A DNA stretch of 64,000 nt. It comes from Amylostereum areolatum (taxonomy: Eukaryota > Basidiomycota > Agaricomycetes > Russulales > Stereaceae). The stretch spans positions 1 to 64,000 of the forward strand of contig SAXG01000135.1 of NCBI GenBank assembly GCA_012932865.1, read 5' to 3'. Both the position numbers and the translations under genes were made by a program. The notes below the pieces were generated by a model. It had not been told where the DNA came from. It did no database searches and worked only from the letters and a program-made list of their open reading frames with translations. Shown one piece after another: positions 43,378 through 56,535 of this stretch; the first letter of the stretch is position 1; the number at the start of each line of letters is the position of its first letter.

Positions 43378-45983
43378 TCACTGAGTCCTCGCGTTCCCAC
43401 CAAAGATGTCCAGGATGGACAAGCCAGCCGACTTGTTCTTGTTCCTCCCGGATCCCTTGGCAGCCTTCGAAGCCGTCGTGGTGCCCGCAGAGGTCGTGGT
43501 AGACCCCTTGGTCGACGTAGAGCCAGTGCCTGCCGTGGTACCCGTCGTTGTCGTGGTGCCATTCTGGCAGTTCGCGGGGACGGTGAAATCATCCACATGG
43601 TCGGCAGCGTTAAGACCAAGGCCGCGGCTCGCGAATGCAGTCCAGAGCAAGCACTCATTCGCGCCATTGAAGCGGTTGGCGTCGGCCTGGATGATGGCGT
43701 CACGAGCGGTGGGGACTGGATATCGAGTCAGAGATGAGGTTCAATCAGTGGTAAGGTAAGACATACAGATCGGGTTGCAAGGTTGGATGGCCAACGCATC
43801 AATGAAGAGGTGCATGAAGACAACGTTGCCGGAGGTGCTGCTGTAGACGAAGGCAACAAAGTTAGAAAGGGCCCGAGCAAACTGGCTGAACATCTTACTC
43901 AGGGTTTGTCAGTGCATCAGTAGCGAAGCCGTGCGCATCCACCAGGGTCGCAAGGACATTGTGGAGCATGTTCGCCCAGGACTCGCCGATAGCTGCAGAA
44001 AACCTTTTGGTCAGCATATGTACAGAAGCATACGAGCGAGCCTTGCGACATACAATGAACTTCACTCAAGTCGCCGATGCTCGAATACGTCAAAGGGTTG
44101 ACCTTCCTGTACGAGCTTATGAGACCTCGTCCTTAGGAGAGTATGCAGGTACTCACGCAGACGTCGAGTATGGGAACGCCCGGAGACCGTTGGCCTGGCC
44201 AGAAACGTACCCGCCCACGGCGAAGTCAGAGATCGCGGCGGTCTGTTCCATCCACCTATTGTCATCCAGCCGTTTAATTCACAGAATGAGCGTACAAAAA
44301 AGAAACGTACTCAGCGAAAGCGTCGGACCAACCCTCGCCCATTCCACCAGCTTCGGTAGTCTGGAGGCAGCGACCGGTGCCACCGCCTGTCATGCGGTTC
44401 GTGATACCGTGCGTCATCTCGTGGGCGACAACGTCGTTCTCAAGGGCACCATCGCGTCCGGGCTGCAAGCAGACGTTACTGATTGGCAGGTCAACTGGAG
44501 CACAAGGAGGCGTACGTTGGTAAGGTCCCACAGGAACATGCGCATCTCGCCGTTCTGACCACTTGAAGCGCGGCTTCATCAGCATGCTACGACGACAAAC
44601 GGGAAGGAGTGCGTACTCAGGGGGAGTAGCGAAGTCGGCGTTGTCGGTACCCGACTTGTCCTGCACACTGACGAGGACACGGTCGTTCGCCTTGCCACCG
44701 TTGCCGAGGTTATCGTTCTGGAAGTTGAACGCGGCCTCGGTGAAGCCGTACAGGTAAGCGGTATCATGGACGGTGTTGACGATGAAGAATGCGTTGGTAA
44801 GGGCAGCGTTCAGGTTTTCGGCCAAGGTCGGGGAGAGCGTATCGTCGGCGCTGAAGACGAACTGGCCAGCGGCGGTCTGCTTGGCAACGCCGGTACGCTG
44901 GTTGGTCTTGAACGTGATGACATTGTTTCCCCTTTCGATTGTGTCGTGAAGTCAGACGATGCCACGATCGGGATATGAAGATCTGAATGGAAACATACGA
45001 AGTAGTTCCTGTATCGGCGCCGGCGAGAGTGTTCCAGCCATCGGGAGAAGCTGCCGCGATCTCAGGATTGACCACAGTTTGGAATCCGGCGTCAGGGTCT
45101 TGACTTGTGGCAGGCACAACACGGAACTGCAACGGAGAAAATCATATCATATGAGCGACTTGACGGAGGGCATGCGGGGATAGGCATACCGTGGCATGGG
45201 CGATGAAGTCAGTCACGGAAACGACTTGATTGTTGTGTGCATCGACGAAGGCCTCCACCCACGCCCCGGTCTCCTCGTTCCTCACCTGCATGACGTGAGT
45301 CAGAACGGCGGTATCGTCGTCCAGAACAAGGTATTCCAATGTCGACGTGTGGTTCGTGCGAGTTGCATCCAAGAGTTGTTCAGCAGTAGTGGCGGCGTCA
45401 TCAAGGGTTACAGAAGGCGTTGAGGGAGCAATAGAGGCTGGCCCAAAAATCAGCGAAAGGATCAACCGATTTGTGGAGACCTGGAACTTACAAGGCTGTA
45501 CGAAAGACGAACTAAACGCAGAGACCTTCCCATCCTGATTGAACGCGACGTTGGCCACTGCGTTCGCAAAAGGAATGCCGTTGCTCTGCTGCTTGAGGAA
45601 AGCGTGCTGCGACACAGGACCAGCGTATCCAGAATGCCAATGAAGGGTATCGTTGTCGAGGGCAAGCTTGTTCTGGATGTACGACATCGCCGCCGTCTTG
45701 AGATCAAATCCTTCCCGTTTCGCGTGGGGGTGGTCGAGCCCTCGTGCACCAAACGTCTATTTCGCCAACATCGCGGTTAAGATCGAAAATATCGCGTAGG
45801 AAGATGGCATACCTCGAACGATGACGGCGGGTGGTAAGACTCGAGCCGAACGGCCAAATCCCGGCCGACGTGACGGACGCTATGCGTCCCGTGCTTGCTC
45901 GATGCGGGCCACGGCGCAGCCAAGGCCGACGATGCAAACACAGCCAGAAGGACGGAGGAGAAAAGGAGCGAAAAGTTGGCCAT
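43378..45983 (-). CDS. Extracellular metalloprotease, peptidase family M36 (fungalysin)
   Basis: A signal peptide ([20 protein letters not shown], cleavage likely near LAAPWP) leads into an FTP-type propeptide ([39 protein letters not shown]). The mature enzyme has [40 protein letters not shown], then [25 protein letters not shown] (44409-44423) is the zinc site and [15 protein letters not shown] supplies the third ligand. [16 protein letters not shown] and [15 protein letters not shown] pieces follow, split by introns. An HEMTH in place of the commoner HEYTH is a small change. After the catalytic domain comes a Thr/Ser/Gly-rich stretch, then a short basic end ([20 protein letters not shown]). 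Secreted and likely used for protein degradation. About ten or more exons. Confidence 0.85.
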
Positions 45984-46797
45984 TTGGAAGAATCCCCGGG
46001 ACGTACAAGACAGACGAAACGACAGACAGACGGCCACCAGGGCAAAAGAGAGGAGGATGGAGGGATATCTGAGGACTGCGCAGCGCCAGAGGTCTTTATA
46101 CCCCGCTAAAACAATGCGACTCGAGGTGTGCCAAGGAATTTGAGAGGTAGGCGTTGCCCCTGGCCTCCCGAGCCAGTTTCAAGCGACGGTTGTTGCCAAG
46201 AAAAAGCAGCGCACGAGTCCACGAGAGTCCACGACCCCCACAGATCAAAGTCGACGTCGAGAACGAAACGAGCCTAGGGAGGTTCCACGAGATCCACATG
46301 TCCTAGAGGCGCCAGCATTGACCGGAAGTAGAGAGTACGAACAAAGTACGAACGTTGTGGAGCGGCGGCAGAAAAAACCAAGTCGGCGCCGGCGGAACGT
46401 CTGATGACATGTTTGGTTGGTACGTTGACGCATAGATTCCGCAACACATTGACGTTCATTTGCCGGGATTTCCGATAGGCTCCGTTGCGTTCGGCCGCAG
46501 GTCGCGCATCTCACATGACCGCGTTCCACCAGAAGACCAGAACGTCGACTGCGCACAATATGTCGGGTTCCAACGAGAAACATCCACCAAGTAAGCAAGA
46601 ACCCTACCATGGGGAACCAGATCAAGAGCCCGTTGGCATAAAAACGCTTGACCCATCTCTGAATGTCCTGCCATCAGGCTACCATTGGCACATGCATGAC
46701 GAACATATCTTGGAATCAGCGCTGATATACCAGTCCATCGTTCACGAACAGCCCCTTTAGAACAGGCAACCATCACTGTGCCCTCCGTGGCGGAGGT
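45984..46797. other. Intergenic upstream of the metalloprotease
   Basis: Putative promoter region of the M36 gene. No gene or repeat recognised. Confidence 0.45.
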
Positions 46798-48797
46798 TTA
46801 GTCCGCCCAGATAGGGTCAGCGGAGAACGTCGACCTCGGGGTATACTTCAAGCTCTTGCCCTCCAAATCCTCGACCGCCTCCATCCTCGTCTTCACCGAC
46901 CGGTGCACGTGAAGCGGCATATGACGCGGAATGTCCCTCGCCCGCCCCAGATTCATTCTGAGAAGCAAGTGCTCAGCGTAGTTCGGCGTATAAGGAGGAG
47001 GAGGAGGGAAGCGCGCACATCCATTCCATGGTAAACTTGCGTTCCACCGCATGATGCACCTTGTGTCGGAGCGGGAGGACTTCGAGGATCCACCATCCCT
47101 TCGATATCTGAAGCTCGTCGTATATCGGACTCAGGGCGTCGCGCAGGTCCTCCTCCTCCTCGGACAACTTCCCAGGAGCATCCTCTGCATCCGCATCCAC
47201 CAGCGTCCTCTCCGTAGCCTTCCTGCCGTGCATTGACTGCCCGTCCTCCGCCACCGGGCGGGGCGCGACCACGGGACAAAGACGCGAATGGTCGAGCCCG
47301 ATCTCGGCGAACGCGTCGCGGTGGAACAGGATGCCCGTACCCGCGAGGAAACACTGGCGGATCATCCAACGGAGGGGGATGCGCGCGAGGCTGTGGCGCG
47401 TGCCGTTGGGCACCGATCCACCTCCCACGTCTGTGCGGCATTCGACCATCAGCAACCAGCCGTACCAGGTAGATCGGAGACTGAAACGGACATACCGCAA
47501 TGGCACCCTGCAAAATACACCTCTAGCACGTCCGTTTCCCAATTATGCGGCTTCGCCGCGTCGGCCTCCAGCGAGTCATACATTCGCTCTGCCTCCTTCA
47601 ACTTGCCCTTCCCATGCGCACCGCTCTCATGATGATGGAACGCGTGCTCCGGGTGCACACGCGGGGGCCCCTCCAGCCTGTTCGACCGCGGCATGGCGTC
47701 GTCACTTACGCCCAGATTATGATCCTCCTGAGATGACGGCTGCCAGTGGTTCGACATGAACTTCGCGCGGTGCTCGTCGAGCGAGATGGCGTGTCGGAAG
47801 AAGCGCACGGCCTTGTTCGACGCGGTGAAGGGCAGGCGGTGGGCGATGAGGCCGACAGAAGCGACGGTGTCCCTACCAGAGCAAATCGCCGAAGCCGAAG
47901 GTCAAAAAAAGGTCAAGGTGTCCAAGGGGAGAAATAAGATGCGCACCAGACGCCGATGAAGTACAGCTCCACGTTTATGGAAAAGGCCTTCTTGAACGCG
48001 TTGCTCTGCTTCCACCCCACGGGGTCGTCCCGCGTAAACATCTTGTATGCGAACGGCACTTGTTGATGGTTGCACGTTGGAAGCAAGCCGACCTGCATGT
48101 CATTACATTATCAGCCGCCGGCCACATACCATGCATTACCCGGGGAGGTGCGAACCTTGTGAATCATCCCTGCAAGCGCACGGGCGGTGTATGCGCCCCT
48201 TGAGAATCCGAATATGCAGATCCTATCGTTGGCCTGGTAGTTTTGCATCAAGAACTCGTATCCACCTACGGGTCCTTTGTTGAGATACTATGTTGTATAA
48301 GAAGGAAAGAACGGTAGACCAACCCATAACGTGCGCGTCGAGATCCTTCGCGACGGCCATGTCGATTGCCTTGGACACTTTCGCCATGAGGGGCGTCGCG
48401 ATTTCCGGAATCGTGTACGTCCCGATGCCCGCCTTTCAGTAATCATTCGCGGCGCATTAGTGAACGAAAAGGGAGAGGAGCGGGAGGACTGGTACACAGT
48501 ACCTGGTAATACACCATCTGCTTGCTCCGGTCATCCTTCTTTAGCATGGAGAACAACTGCACGATATTTGAGTTCTACATCGCACCGCGCTCCGTCAGCG
48601 ACATCCCTGGTAGTAGCATAAAGGAAGCCTGTAGATGTGGCACATACATCGGCATCGAACGAATCCCCCGTACCGTCGAAGCATAGCACAAGCGTCCGAT
48701 AGGCCCCATGGTCCGGGGGTACAGTCTGCTCGCCGAACTGGGCGAACACGGACCCGTTCGTGAGAGTCGAAGGACTGCCGTTTCCGTCGCTAGCCAT
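46798..48797 (-). CDS. DUF2235 (Tle1-like) protein, paralogue A
   Basis: Start MASDGNGSPSTLTNGSVFAQ at 48797. The core carries YRTLVLCFDGTGDSFDAD, NSNIVQLFSMLKKDD, VYYQAGIGTYTIPEIATPL, then ANDRICIFGFSRGAYTARAL (GxSxG serine), HKVGLLPTCNHQQVPFAYKM, VGWKQSNAFKKAF, VELYFIGVWDTVASVG, RFFRHAISLDEHRAKF, VLEVYFAGCHCDVGGGSVPN and a tail with SKGWWILEVLPLRHKV. The family includes bacterial type VI secretion phospholipase effectors (Tle1) and is expanded in basidiomycetes. Fungal roles are unknown. The variable insert between HRAKF and VLEVYF is low-complexity (His/Gly/Lys). Several introns, about 560 aa. It is a tandem duplicate of 49807-51934. Confidence 0.82.
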
Positions 48798-49806
48798 GTC
48801 GGTCTGAAGATTCCGTGCGAAATCCGGGGTAAGTAGGAGAATGCGGGGGTTCTTGAGGAAGATGTCGAAGTGGCGATTCAAGCGCTGCACCCGGGCCTTT
48901 TATAAGGACGACGTCCGGTGCACCTCGGTATCGGGAACGAGGCAGAAGCCGAATGGATGAGAATAACTTCAGGCTGGGAGGAGGCTATGTTGAGAACCGC
49001 CGGGGGATAGATAGGGCCTGCATGGCAGCATAGAACAATCTTCCATTCGAGCCACTGGCAGGCATGTCCATGTCAGTGCATGATACTTACTTACGCAATA
49101 GATAGCGGCGGCCACGGGGCTTAGATCAAGTCTGCTGTCGACAAGAACGTCGAGAGGCTGCCAACCTACGCGGGCTTTACCAAACCATCAAACACGCGCC
49201 ATGCAAGCAGAACGCCGAAGGCAACGTGTGCAACTTTTGTATGAAAAGTGCAGTGCATGAGTACATACATGGATGCGGCGCAGCCTGGGTCTACGAGAAG
49301 ACGAGGTCATGCACGGCGAAAAGAAGTCGACGGCGCAAATGAAACGGAAATGACTGGCCAGGATGGGAGTCTTGGAGATGAGTCGGGGCCAATTGTGGTC
49401 AGCAGGCTGTGGCGACTCCAAGTCGTATCCATTCCAAGACTTGCGGAGCCATGGGTTGACACTGAATGACACGCCGGTGCTGGTAGTGGGATGTGGGAAT
49501 TTTGTAGTCGTGGGAGGAGGAACAGACGCGTCGGAGGACGAACCGATGTTTAGGTAGCACGTGAGTTATCACGCGATGGAGTAAAACTTGGACATGACAT
49601 TGTACTTACAGTGTGGAACCAAGATGTACACAGCCAACTAATCCTACACAGGAAAGGAACGCGCGTACAGCGTATGGAAATATACGTACTTAGACTATAG
49701 GAATGACGCATAAAGTAGAGGGTGCCAAGAAGGTCGACTGGTCGAACGAGCACGAACCAAGTGCGAATGGAGAACGGAAGTGCTCACGCATCCCAACGCA
49801 CGAAGT
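48798..49806. other. Spacer between DUF2235 paralogues
   Basis: Upstream region of paralogue A and downstream region of paralogue B. Nothing recognised. Confidence 0.45.
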
Positions 49807-51934
49807 TCAATCCACCCACGTCGGCTCGATCGGGAACTTCGACTTGGGAACGTACTTCCCGCCCTCGAGTCCCTCCGCTTCCATGCGTATCCGCACGGAC
49901 CGATGCACTCGAATCACATCCTCGCCGTGCTTGTTCCTCGGGATCTTACGAGGCTTCCCAAGGTTGATCCTACGAACAAATGCAGATACATCGCGTCAGT
50001 CACCGCGCCATAAAAGCGGAACACAAGGACGAACACACCTGTACTGCTTCTTCCACTTGAGGCTATCTTTCTGGACGCGATGCTTCAACGGGATAACCTC
50101 CAAGGACCACCATCCCTTCGACAATTCGAGCTGGTCGTAGATCGGGCTCAACGCGTCCCTCAGGTCCTCCTCCTCCTCTGTCATCTCCATCACTATCGGG
50201 GTCAATGCCCGATCCTCCTCGAGCTCATCTTTGAGCGTTTCGTTCGAAGGCTCCGACTCATGCTTGGATTGCTTGACGACGCGGTCAACGGTGCTTGGGG
50301 AAGCGTAGAGTGCAGGCTGGCGTGGCCTGACGAACGGATAGAGGTGGTCGGGGTGAATCCCGACCTTGACGAAACAGCTGCGGTGGAATTGAATGCCAGT
50401 TCCCGCAAGGAAACATTGACGAATCATCCAGCGCAGGGGGATACGGGCGAGGCTATGACGGGTTTCGTTGCTCACAGAGCCCCCACCAACGTCTACAGGT
50501 ATATCCATCAGTATAGGCGATGTTAAAAGGCGAGAACAGCTTACCACAATGGCATCCGGCGAAATAAACCTCCAGGACGTCGGTTTCCCAGTCCCCGTCG
50601 TCAAATTGCCGTTCGAAGTGCCGGCTGGAATGAGTCTTTGGCATACGACCGTGACGGCCTGGATGGTGATGGTAATGGTGGGGGTCGGTTTTTGGCGCAC
50701 CGCCCTGTTGATTGGAGCGTGGCATTTCACCTCCGGCGACGCCAAGAGAGTGAGCATCGGGTGGAGAGCGATGCCAGTGATTTGACTGGAACTTGGCCCG
50801 GTGCTCATCGAGTGAGATCGCATGGCGGAAGAAGCGAACTGAGCTATTGGAAGTTGTAAAGGGAAGACGTCGGGGAAAGATGCCGACAGAGGCAACGGTA
50901 TCCCTGTTTCGACAGGTGAGTATATGCGCCATGTTGTATAATAAGAAGACCGTGTAACCTACCAAACGCCCATAAACTCGATCTCCACGTTAACGGAAAA
51001 GGCTTTCTTGAAAGCGCGACTCTGCTTCCAGCCCACCTCATCTTCGCGGGTAAACATCTTGTACGCAAATGGAACTTGTTGGTGGTTGCATGTGGGCAAC
51101 AGTCCGACCTTAGAAAATGCTCCAATGTAAGATAGAGGCCACGTACAAAGAAGAAAATAAACAGACCTTGTGAACCATGCCTGCCAGCGCACGAGCCGTA
51201 TATGCGCCTCGAGAGAAGCCAAAAATGCAGATCTTGTCACCAGCTTGGTCTACACGACAATCAGTTGAATGGGAAATGGGAGGCGCGCATATACTCACAG
51301 TTTTGCATCAGAAATTCGTATCCACCTAGGTGGACGTCAGTTAATCGAACGCAGGCATTTGCTAAGTAAACTGACCCATGACGTGCGCGTTTAGATTGTT
51401 AGCGACGGCCATGTCAATTGCCTTTGATATCTTGGCCATGAGAGGGGTGGCGATCTGCGGGATAGTGTACGTGCCAATACCGGCCTGATGGCAAGAATGT
51501 AAGGGTGGGAAAACGGAATCCGGTGATTGATTGGCCAACCTGATAGTAGACCATTTGCTGGCTTGGATCATCCTTCTTCAGCATTGAGAAGAAATGGACG
51601 ATGTTTGAGTTCTGAAGGAGGGTTAGATCAAAGAGTGATCGACAGTTGACGAGCCACTGATGGCACGTACATCGGCATCGAAGGAGTCGCCGGTGCCGTC
51701 GAAACACAAGACAAGCGTGCGATAGTCATGGGAGCGTGGAATGACGGTGGGATCGTCTTGTTGAGAGTCTTCCGAGGTAGTTGGAGAGATGCCTCCGGGC
51801 GAGGAGTATGCGGGAGACTTCATGGGTTCGCTGGAGTGCCTAGAGGGGGTGTGAACGAGGGGCGTTGGTTTCTGCCTGGTACGGGTAGCGGTAGGTTGGA
51901 CGATGTCGCTGCGGGATTTCTGGGCGTCGGCCAT
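49807..51934 (-). CDS. DUF2235 (Tle1-like) protein, paralogue B
   Basis: Start MADAQKSRSDIVQPTATRTR at 51934, a longer Ser/Thr/Pro-rich N-terminus than paralogue A. The core then matches closely: YRTLVLCFDGTGDSFDAD, NSNIVHFFSMLKKDD, GDKICIFGFSRGAYTARAL, HKVGLLPTCNHQQVPFAYKM, RFFRHAISLDEHRAKFQSNH, VLEVYFAGCHCDVGGGSVSN, RHSLARIPLRWMIRQCFLAG and a tail SKGWWSLEVIPLKHRV to KSKFPIEPTWVD. Splice sites lie at matching points in the two paralogues, so they come from a genomic tandem duplication. The low-complexity insert differs in sequence (His-rich HHYHHHPGRHGR here) while the core is conserved. Predicted soluble, no signal peptide. Confidence 0.82.
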
Positions 51935-52787
51935 GGCGGCGGGAGCGAGCGTGAGGGAGAGGAGAAGGGTGGGGGAGCTTGGCGGGGTAATAGATCGGAA
52001 AGGAGGCGGGGGGTCATGACTTATATATAGCGGAGAAGATATTTGACAGAGTATGCCGGGATGAATGGAAGGCCAATGTGTGGAGGAATCCGAAGATCGG
52101 TTACGCCTGCTGTAATCAGCGTCCAGCATGCATCAGTTCCCAGTTGTCACCCCCTTCTCCCGGCACTTTCCAGCACTGACTCACAGCATCCAGCACAGAC
52201 ACCAGCCACGCCCAAGTACTTCTGAAAGATAGGACTCCCTCCGCACAGGTCGGCTAGGTAGGTCGAGCTAGCCGTGGGTAGAGAAGCGCGGAAAGCCATC
52301 CCGAGGGCTACCAAAGACAACGAGAAGGAAGCGCCTCGTGACGTTGGGCGATATCAGCCGCCGCCACGCGAGGTAGTCCAATCTGTCGATGGGCTGGAAT
52401 GAAAGGCGCAAGTTGGTGCTTCGATGTCGGATGCCCCGATCACAGACCAAGTCTTGGGTGAGCCGTGGAGAAAAGGCAAGTTGGATGCCGGGCTGTCGTG
52501 GCGCTTGAGTGCTGGTGCCACCGGGGTTGGAGAGGCCTGTACGCCGAGCCGATTCGGACACGGATTATGTATGTTTTCCTGGCGTCTAGAGACAGTGACG
52601 GGGAAACCATGTTCATGGAGGTCGATCAAAAAATAAAATGCGAGGAGGATGGAGGGAGGAGGCAAGACGCTGAAACCCTAACCCCAGACGGACGCTCAAT
52701 TGATGAGCAGCATCCGGAGAGATGACCGCCGGGGAAGATGGGTTACAGAAACGCGAGTTCGACGGTACCCATCACCCATGAACGACA
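51935..52787. other. Divergent interval, DUF2235 / Zn2Cys6 factor
   Basis: 853 bp between divergent starts. No gene seen; an internal frame on either strand is not family-like. Confidence 0.45.
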
Positions 52788-55700
52788 ATGAATCCCTCAT
52801 CCTCATCCAAAGGAAAAGAAAAGGCAGACGAGCCCCAGAAGCAGCGTCGTCGGCCCGGCCGTGTTCCCGTATCCTGTGCGGAGTGTCGCAGGTCAGCGTC
52901 CCCGCATCTCTCAAGAATCCCCGCGCGCGCTCACTCAGTACTCACCACGCATCGCTCAGGCTCAAGCTTCGATGCGACCGCAAGGTGCGCCGTTCTCCTC
53001 TCCTTCATCTATAATGATTTGGATGGACGAGATGCTGCAAGGTTCCGTGCGAGACATGTACCAAGCGGGGATGCGCAGAGATCTGTCCAAACGGTGCGTC
53101 ATTTGTCCGTGCAGTGCCAGCTTAGGATTTACACTTAAACAGGCTCGCTGGCGACTGGCCGTATGAATAACAAGTGTGTTTCTTTCGACCTATGCCACCC
53201 ACCGCTCAACCCGCCCTGCAGATATGTCCTCGCCAACACCACAGAACTCCATGCACGCATCGACCGCATGACCCGTCGCATACGCGAACTCGAACACGGC
53301 CTGGGCTCCCTTCAAGCCACCGTCTCTGAAGACAGCCACCCCCTCCTCCGCGACGGCACCGATCCCTCCAATTCTCCTCCAGTCCCGGAACCCCCCGCCG
53401 TCGCATTCTCCACCAGCACAACGCCCTCCGCGCCCAACGATGAATTCATCGACGCATTCGGTAAGTTGTCCGGGGAATTCACAACTCCGGAGTCCGCTAT
53501 ATACCCCCCAACAATGTGCGCGCGAATCCGAGCAGGGAGGACTCTGACCCCGGGCCAGTGGCGTGACGCTAAACCGCAAGCACCGGGTGCGATTTTGCCA
53601 TGCGATCCTCGCATTTTCATTGTCCCAATTCTTGTTTATCTCTCGGAGGGTTCCCTGACCTGATATCGTGCAGGGACTTTGAGCATAGGCTCGCAAGGAG
53701 AGGCGCGTTTCTATGGCTCCACCGCCCGCGGCGAGGTCAGTATATCCCCTCTAAGCCATAGTATTCACTCAATTTACCGACCTCGAACATCTCCAGTATC
53801 TCTTACAGGCAAAGTCCACAGCATTCAGTCCGCTCAGCACCGGTCCTGACCACCTCCCTCAGGCCACGCTCGAAAACAGCAAACCCGGCTTCTGGGACTG
53901 CACTCGCCTCGACGAGCGCATCCTCGCTGTACCCTTCCCCGAGGCGACGACCGACCAGATCGCGCCCGAGGTCCGCGACCTCGTCCTCTGCCACCTGCCC
54001 CCGTTGGACGAGGCCCAGCGCCTCTGCGAGCTCTTCCTCGAGCACGCGACGTACATGTGCGTGCACGGCTCGCTTGTTACCGATCAGTCTGAGGAGTGGG
54101 CGCTGATGCACGATGTGTGTAGACCGTCGTCGATGAGCCGCGAGCAGCTGCTCCGGGACGTTGTCGGGGCGGCGTACCATTCAAAGTGCGTCTGTCTACC
54201 TTTTTTTGGCTGTTTTTGTGTGGTCGCTGACGGGTGTGCAGAACGTACGAACGCGCTCCACCGCCCTCGCACGCCCTCGCGCTGCTTTTCATTACGATCG
54301 CCATCACGAAGCTGCTCGTCCCAGCATCCAAGGACGACGTCGAGGCGTACGAATTCTTCGTGCTCGCGCGCGTCGCACTCACGTTCGATTCGCCGATCGT
54401 GACGACGACGGTAATGTCCGTGCAAGTCATGGTGCGTATTCCGGCGATCTTTCCCCCCGGATCCCTTCCTCGCGTTAAAGTCAAGTGGCGAATGCTGACC
54501 GCGCCGACGACCATCACCAGTGTTACATGGCGCAGTTTCTGCAGATGCGCGACGTGAGCTTGGTGCCGACGGGCTGCTCGAGAGCGTGGATGTACCTCGG
54601 ACTCGCCGTGCAGATGGGTCATAGCGTGCGTTTTGGGACTTGTGTCTATGATATTTTAACCGCGGCGCTCGTAGCTCTGATGCACTGATGATGCAGATCG
54701 GACTCCGTACGTCGCTTTCGTCTTCCTGGGTCTCCACTCGAGGATAGCGCGGTCGTTGACGATGTGCGCGGGCTTTGGGTTCGGATTTTTGCGCGGTGTA
54801 GATGTGAACGCGTCGAGGTTCAGACTCGGCGAGAATGAAAGTGGGTATCGCTCACGCGTCTTCTGGCATCTGTTTGCCGTCGATACGTGGACGGTGAGTC
54901 TGTGTTTCTCGTCCGGTGTACACTTCCCCACATGCTGGGTGGCTAAGGGCATCGCCTGCAGAGCTTTACTTTTGGTCGACCGCCCAGCACCAATCTCAAC
55001 TTCGTCGATTGTGATCTTCCGCCTGACACGGAGATCTTCATCGAGCCCAACGGGGCGCAAAGCATGGGCTGTGCGTCTTCTTTCCCTCTCCATCGGATCC
55101 GATTTACTTACTTACATTGAATCTTATCGTCATCCGATCCACGTTACGTAGTCGCCCGGTGGAGCAACCTGTTCTCCCAGCTGCTTCATCACGTTCTCTC
55201 CACCGCGTTCGCAGCCAAGCCGCCGCGGTACAGCACGATCCTCGAGCTCGACCAAAAGTTGCGCGAGTTCGCCGTACCGGAGTATCTGCGTGCGGAGAGC
55301 GGGGTGCCAGAGCAGCCCGGGACGTATCTTGTACTCAAGCGCTGGTTGGTGCTCTCGCAGAAGGAGTGGGGTGAGTCTCCTTCACTTCCCTTCTCTCCAC
55401 CGTGCCACGCGCCACCCTTCCCTGCACTCCTGCGGTATCCCTATTCTCCGACTGGAAACGGAGATCAGAACTGACTCGGTTCGACTTTGACTCGGTTCGG
55501 GTCTGGGTAGCGCTGCTCAACATTCATCGCGCGTACTTTGCGCAGGCGCTCAGAGAACGCCCGTTGGATCCCGTCAAGCACAAGTTCGGCGCGTCGGTGA
55601 TGGCGCTGTTCCGCGCGGCGTACCGCATCGTCGAGGCGTCGCGCCTCGCCATGGCGCGGGCGCCGGAGATGTTCCGTACGTCGAACCTCGCAACATCCAA

Positions 55701-56535
55701 GGTACTGTCTGCCGCGGTGAGTGCTTCGTGCGTATGAGGTTGGCGTGGCGCAAATTGCTGATATGGGCGGGACAGATTGTGATGTGCTTGCTCGTGTGCA
55801 CGGCGGCGAGCTCAAATCTAGCGCCGGCATCGATGGAGGTGCTCGAGAAGGCGCTCGCGGTGGTAGAGCACGGCGTGAACGACGAAAACACGTCCGCCAC
55901 TGAGAACGTCGTACGTGACTCCTCTCACTTCATCCCTCCGCAACGTAGAAACCGACCTCGTCCCACTCAAGGACGCGATTCGCGGGTTGCAGCGACAAGC
56001 GCGAGAGGTGATGGCGCGCCGGGAAGTGCAAAGCGGCGGGCCCCCGCTCACAGCCGAAGAGCTCGACCGCCTCTGCGGCGCGACGCACACCATTACCGCG
56101 GGCTCGTCCACGTTCACCTCAACGTCCACCTCCACGCCCGTCGCCTCCCTCTCCGCATCTTCATCCCCCTCCCCCGGCCCGCCCGTGCGGCGCACCCGCA
56201 CGCCCATGTCCGTCGACAACCTACTCAACGACTACGCCAACGTCGTCCCGCCCGCCCCGCCCCTCCATTTCGCTGATTTCGAAGCGTATCCGGGGGGAGG
56301 GGCGGTAGGGGCGCCCGCGGCCCTCCCGCTCGGAACGGGGGGCGTGTCGGTGTACGAGGTCGGGTATTCGCCGTGGGCGGCGCAGGGTCAGTCTGGGTTC
56401 GGAGGCGCGGAGCCGTTGGTGGGTGGGTTGGCGCCGGGGGAAGACGTGCATGATCCGTTTGGGATGGTCGAGTTGGGGCTGCCGTTCGTTCTGGATGCGT
56501 CGTGGCAGGATTTCGTGCAGCAGTTGGGGTTTTGA
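52788..56535 (+). CDS. Zn(II)2Cys6 transcription factor with fungal-specific domain
   Basis: Start MNPSSSSKGKEKADEPQKQ. The zinc cluster is split by introns: CAECRR, LKLRCDRK, VPCETCTKRGCAEICPNG, giving C-x2-C-x6-C-x5-C-x2-C-x8-C. A linker and coiled-coil follow (NTTELHARIDRMTRRIREL, LEHGLGSLQATV). The middle-homology domain (fungal_trans) reads YRPLLREQLL-like blocks, MYLGLAVQMGHSIGLH, RSRVFWHLFAVDTWTSFTFG, RPPSTNLNFVDCDLP and KRWLVLSQKEWALLNIHRAY. A Ser/Pro-rich C-terminal part ends QDFVQQLGF. About 14 exons and roughly 830-850 aa. The intron just after DRK has a weaker AAG 3' end. The target pathway is unknown; no metabolic cluster is beside it. Confidence 0.83.
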
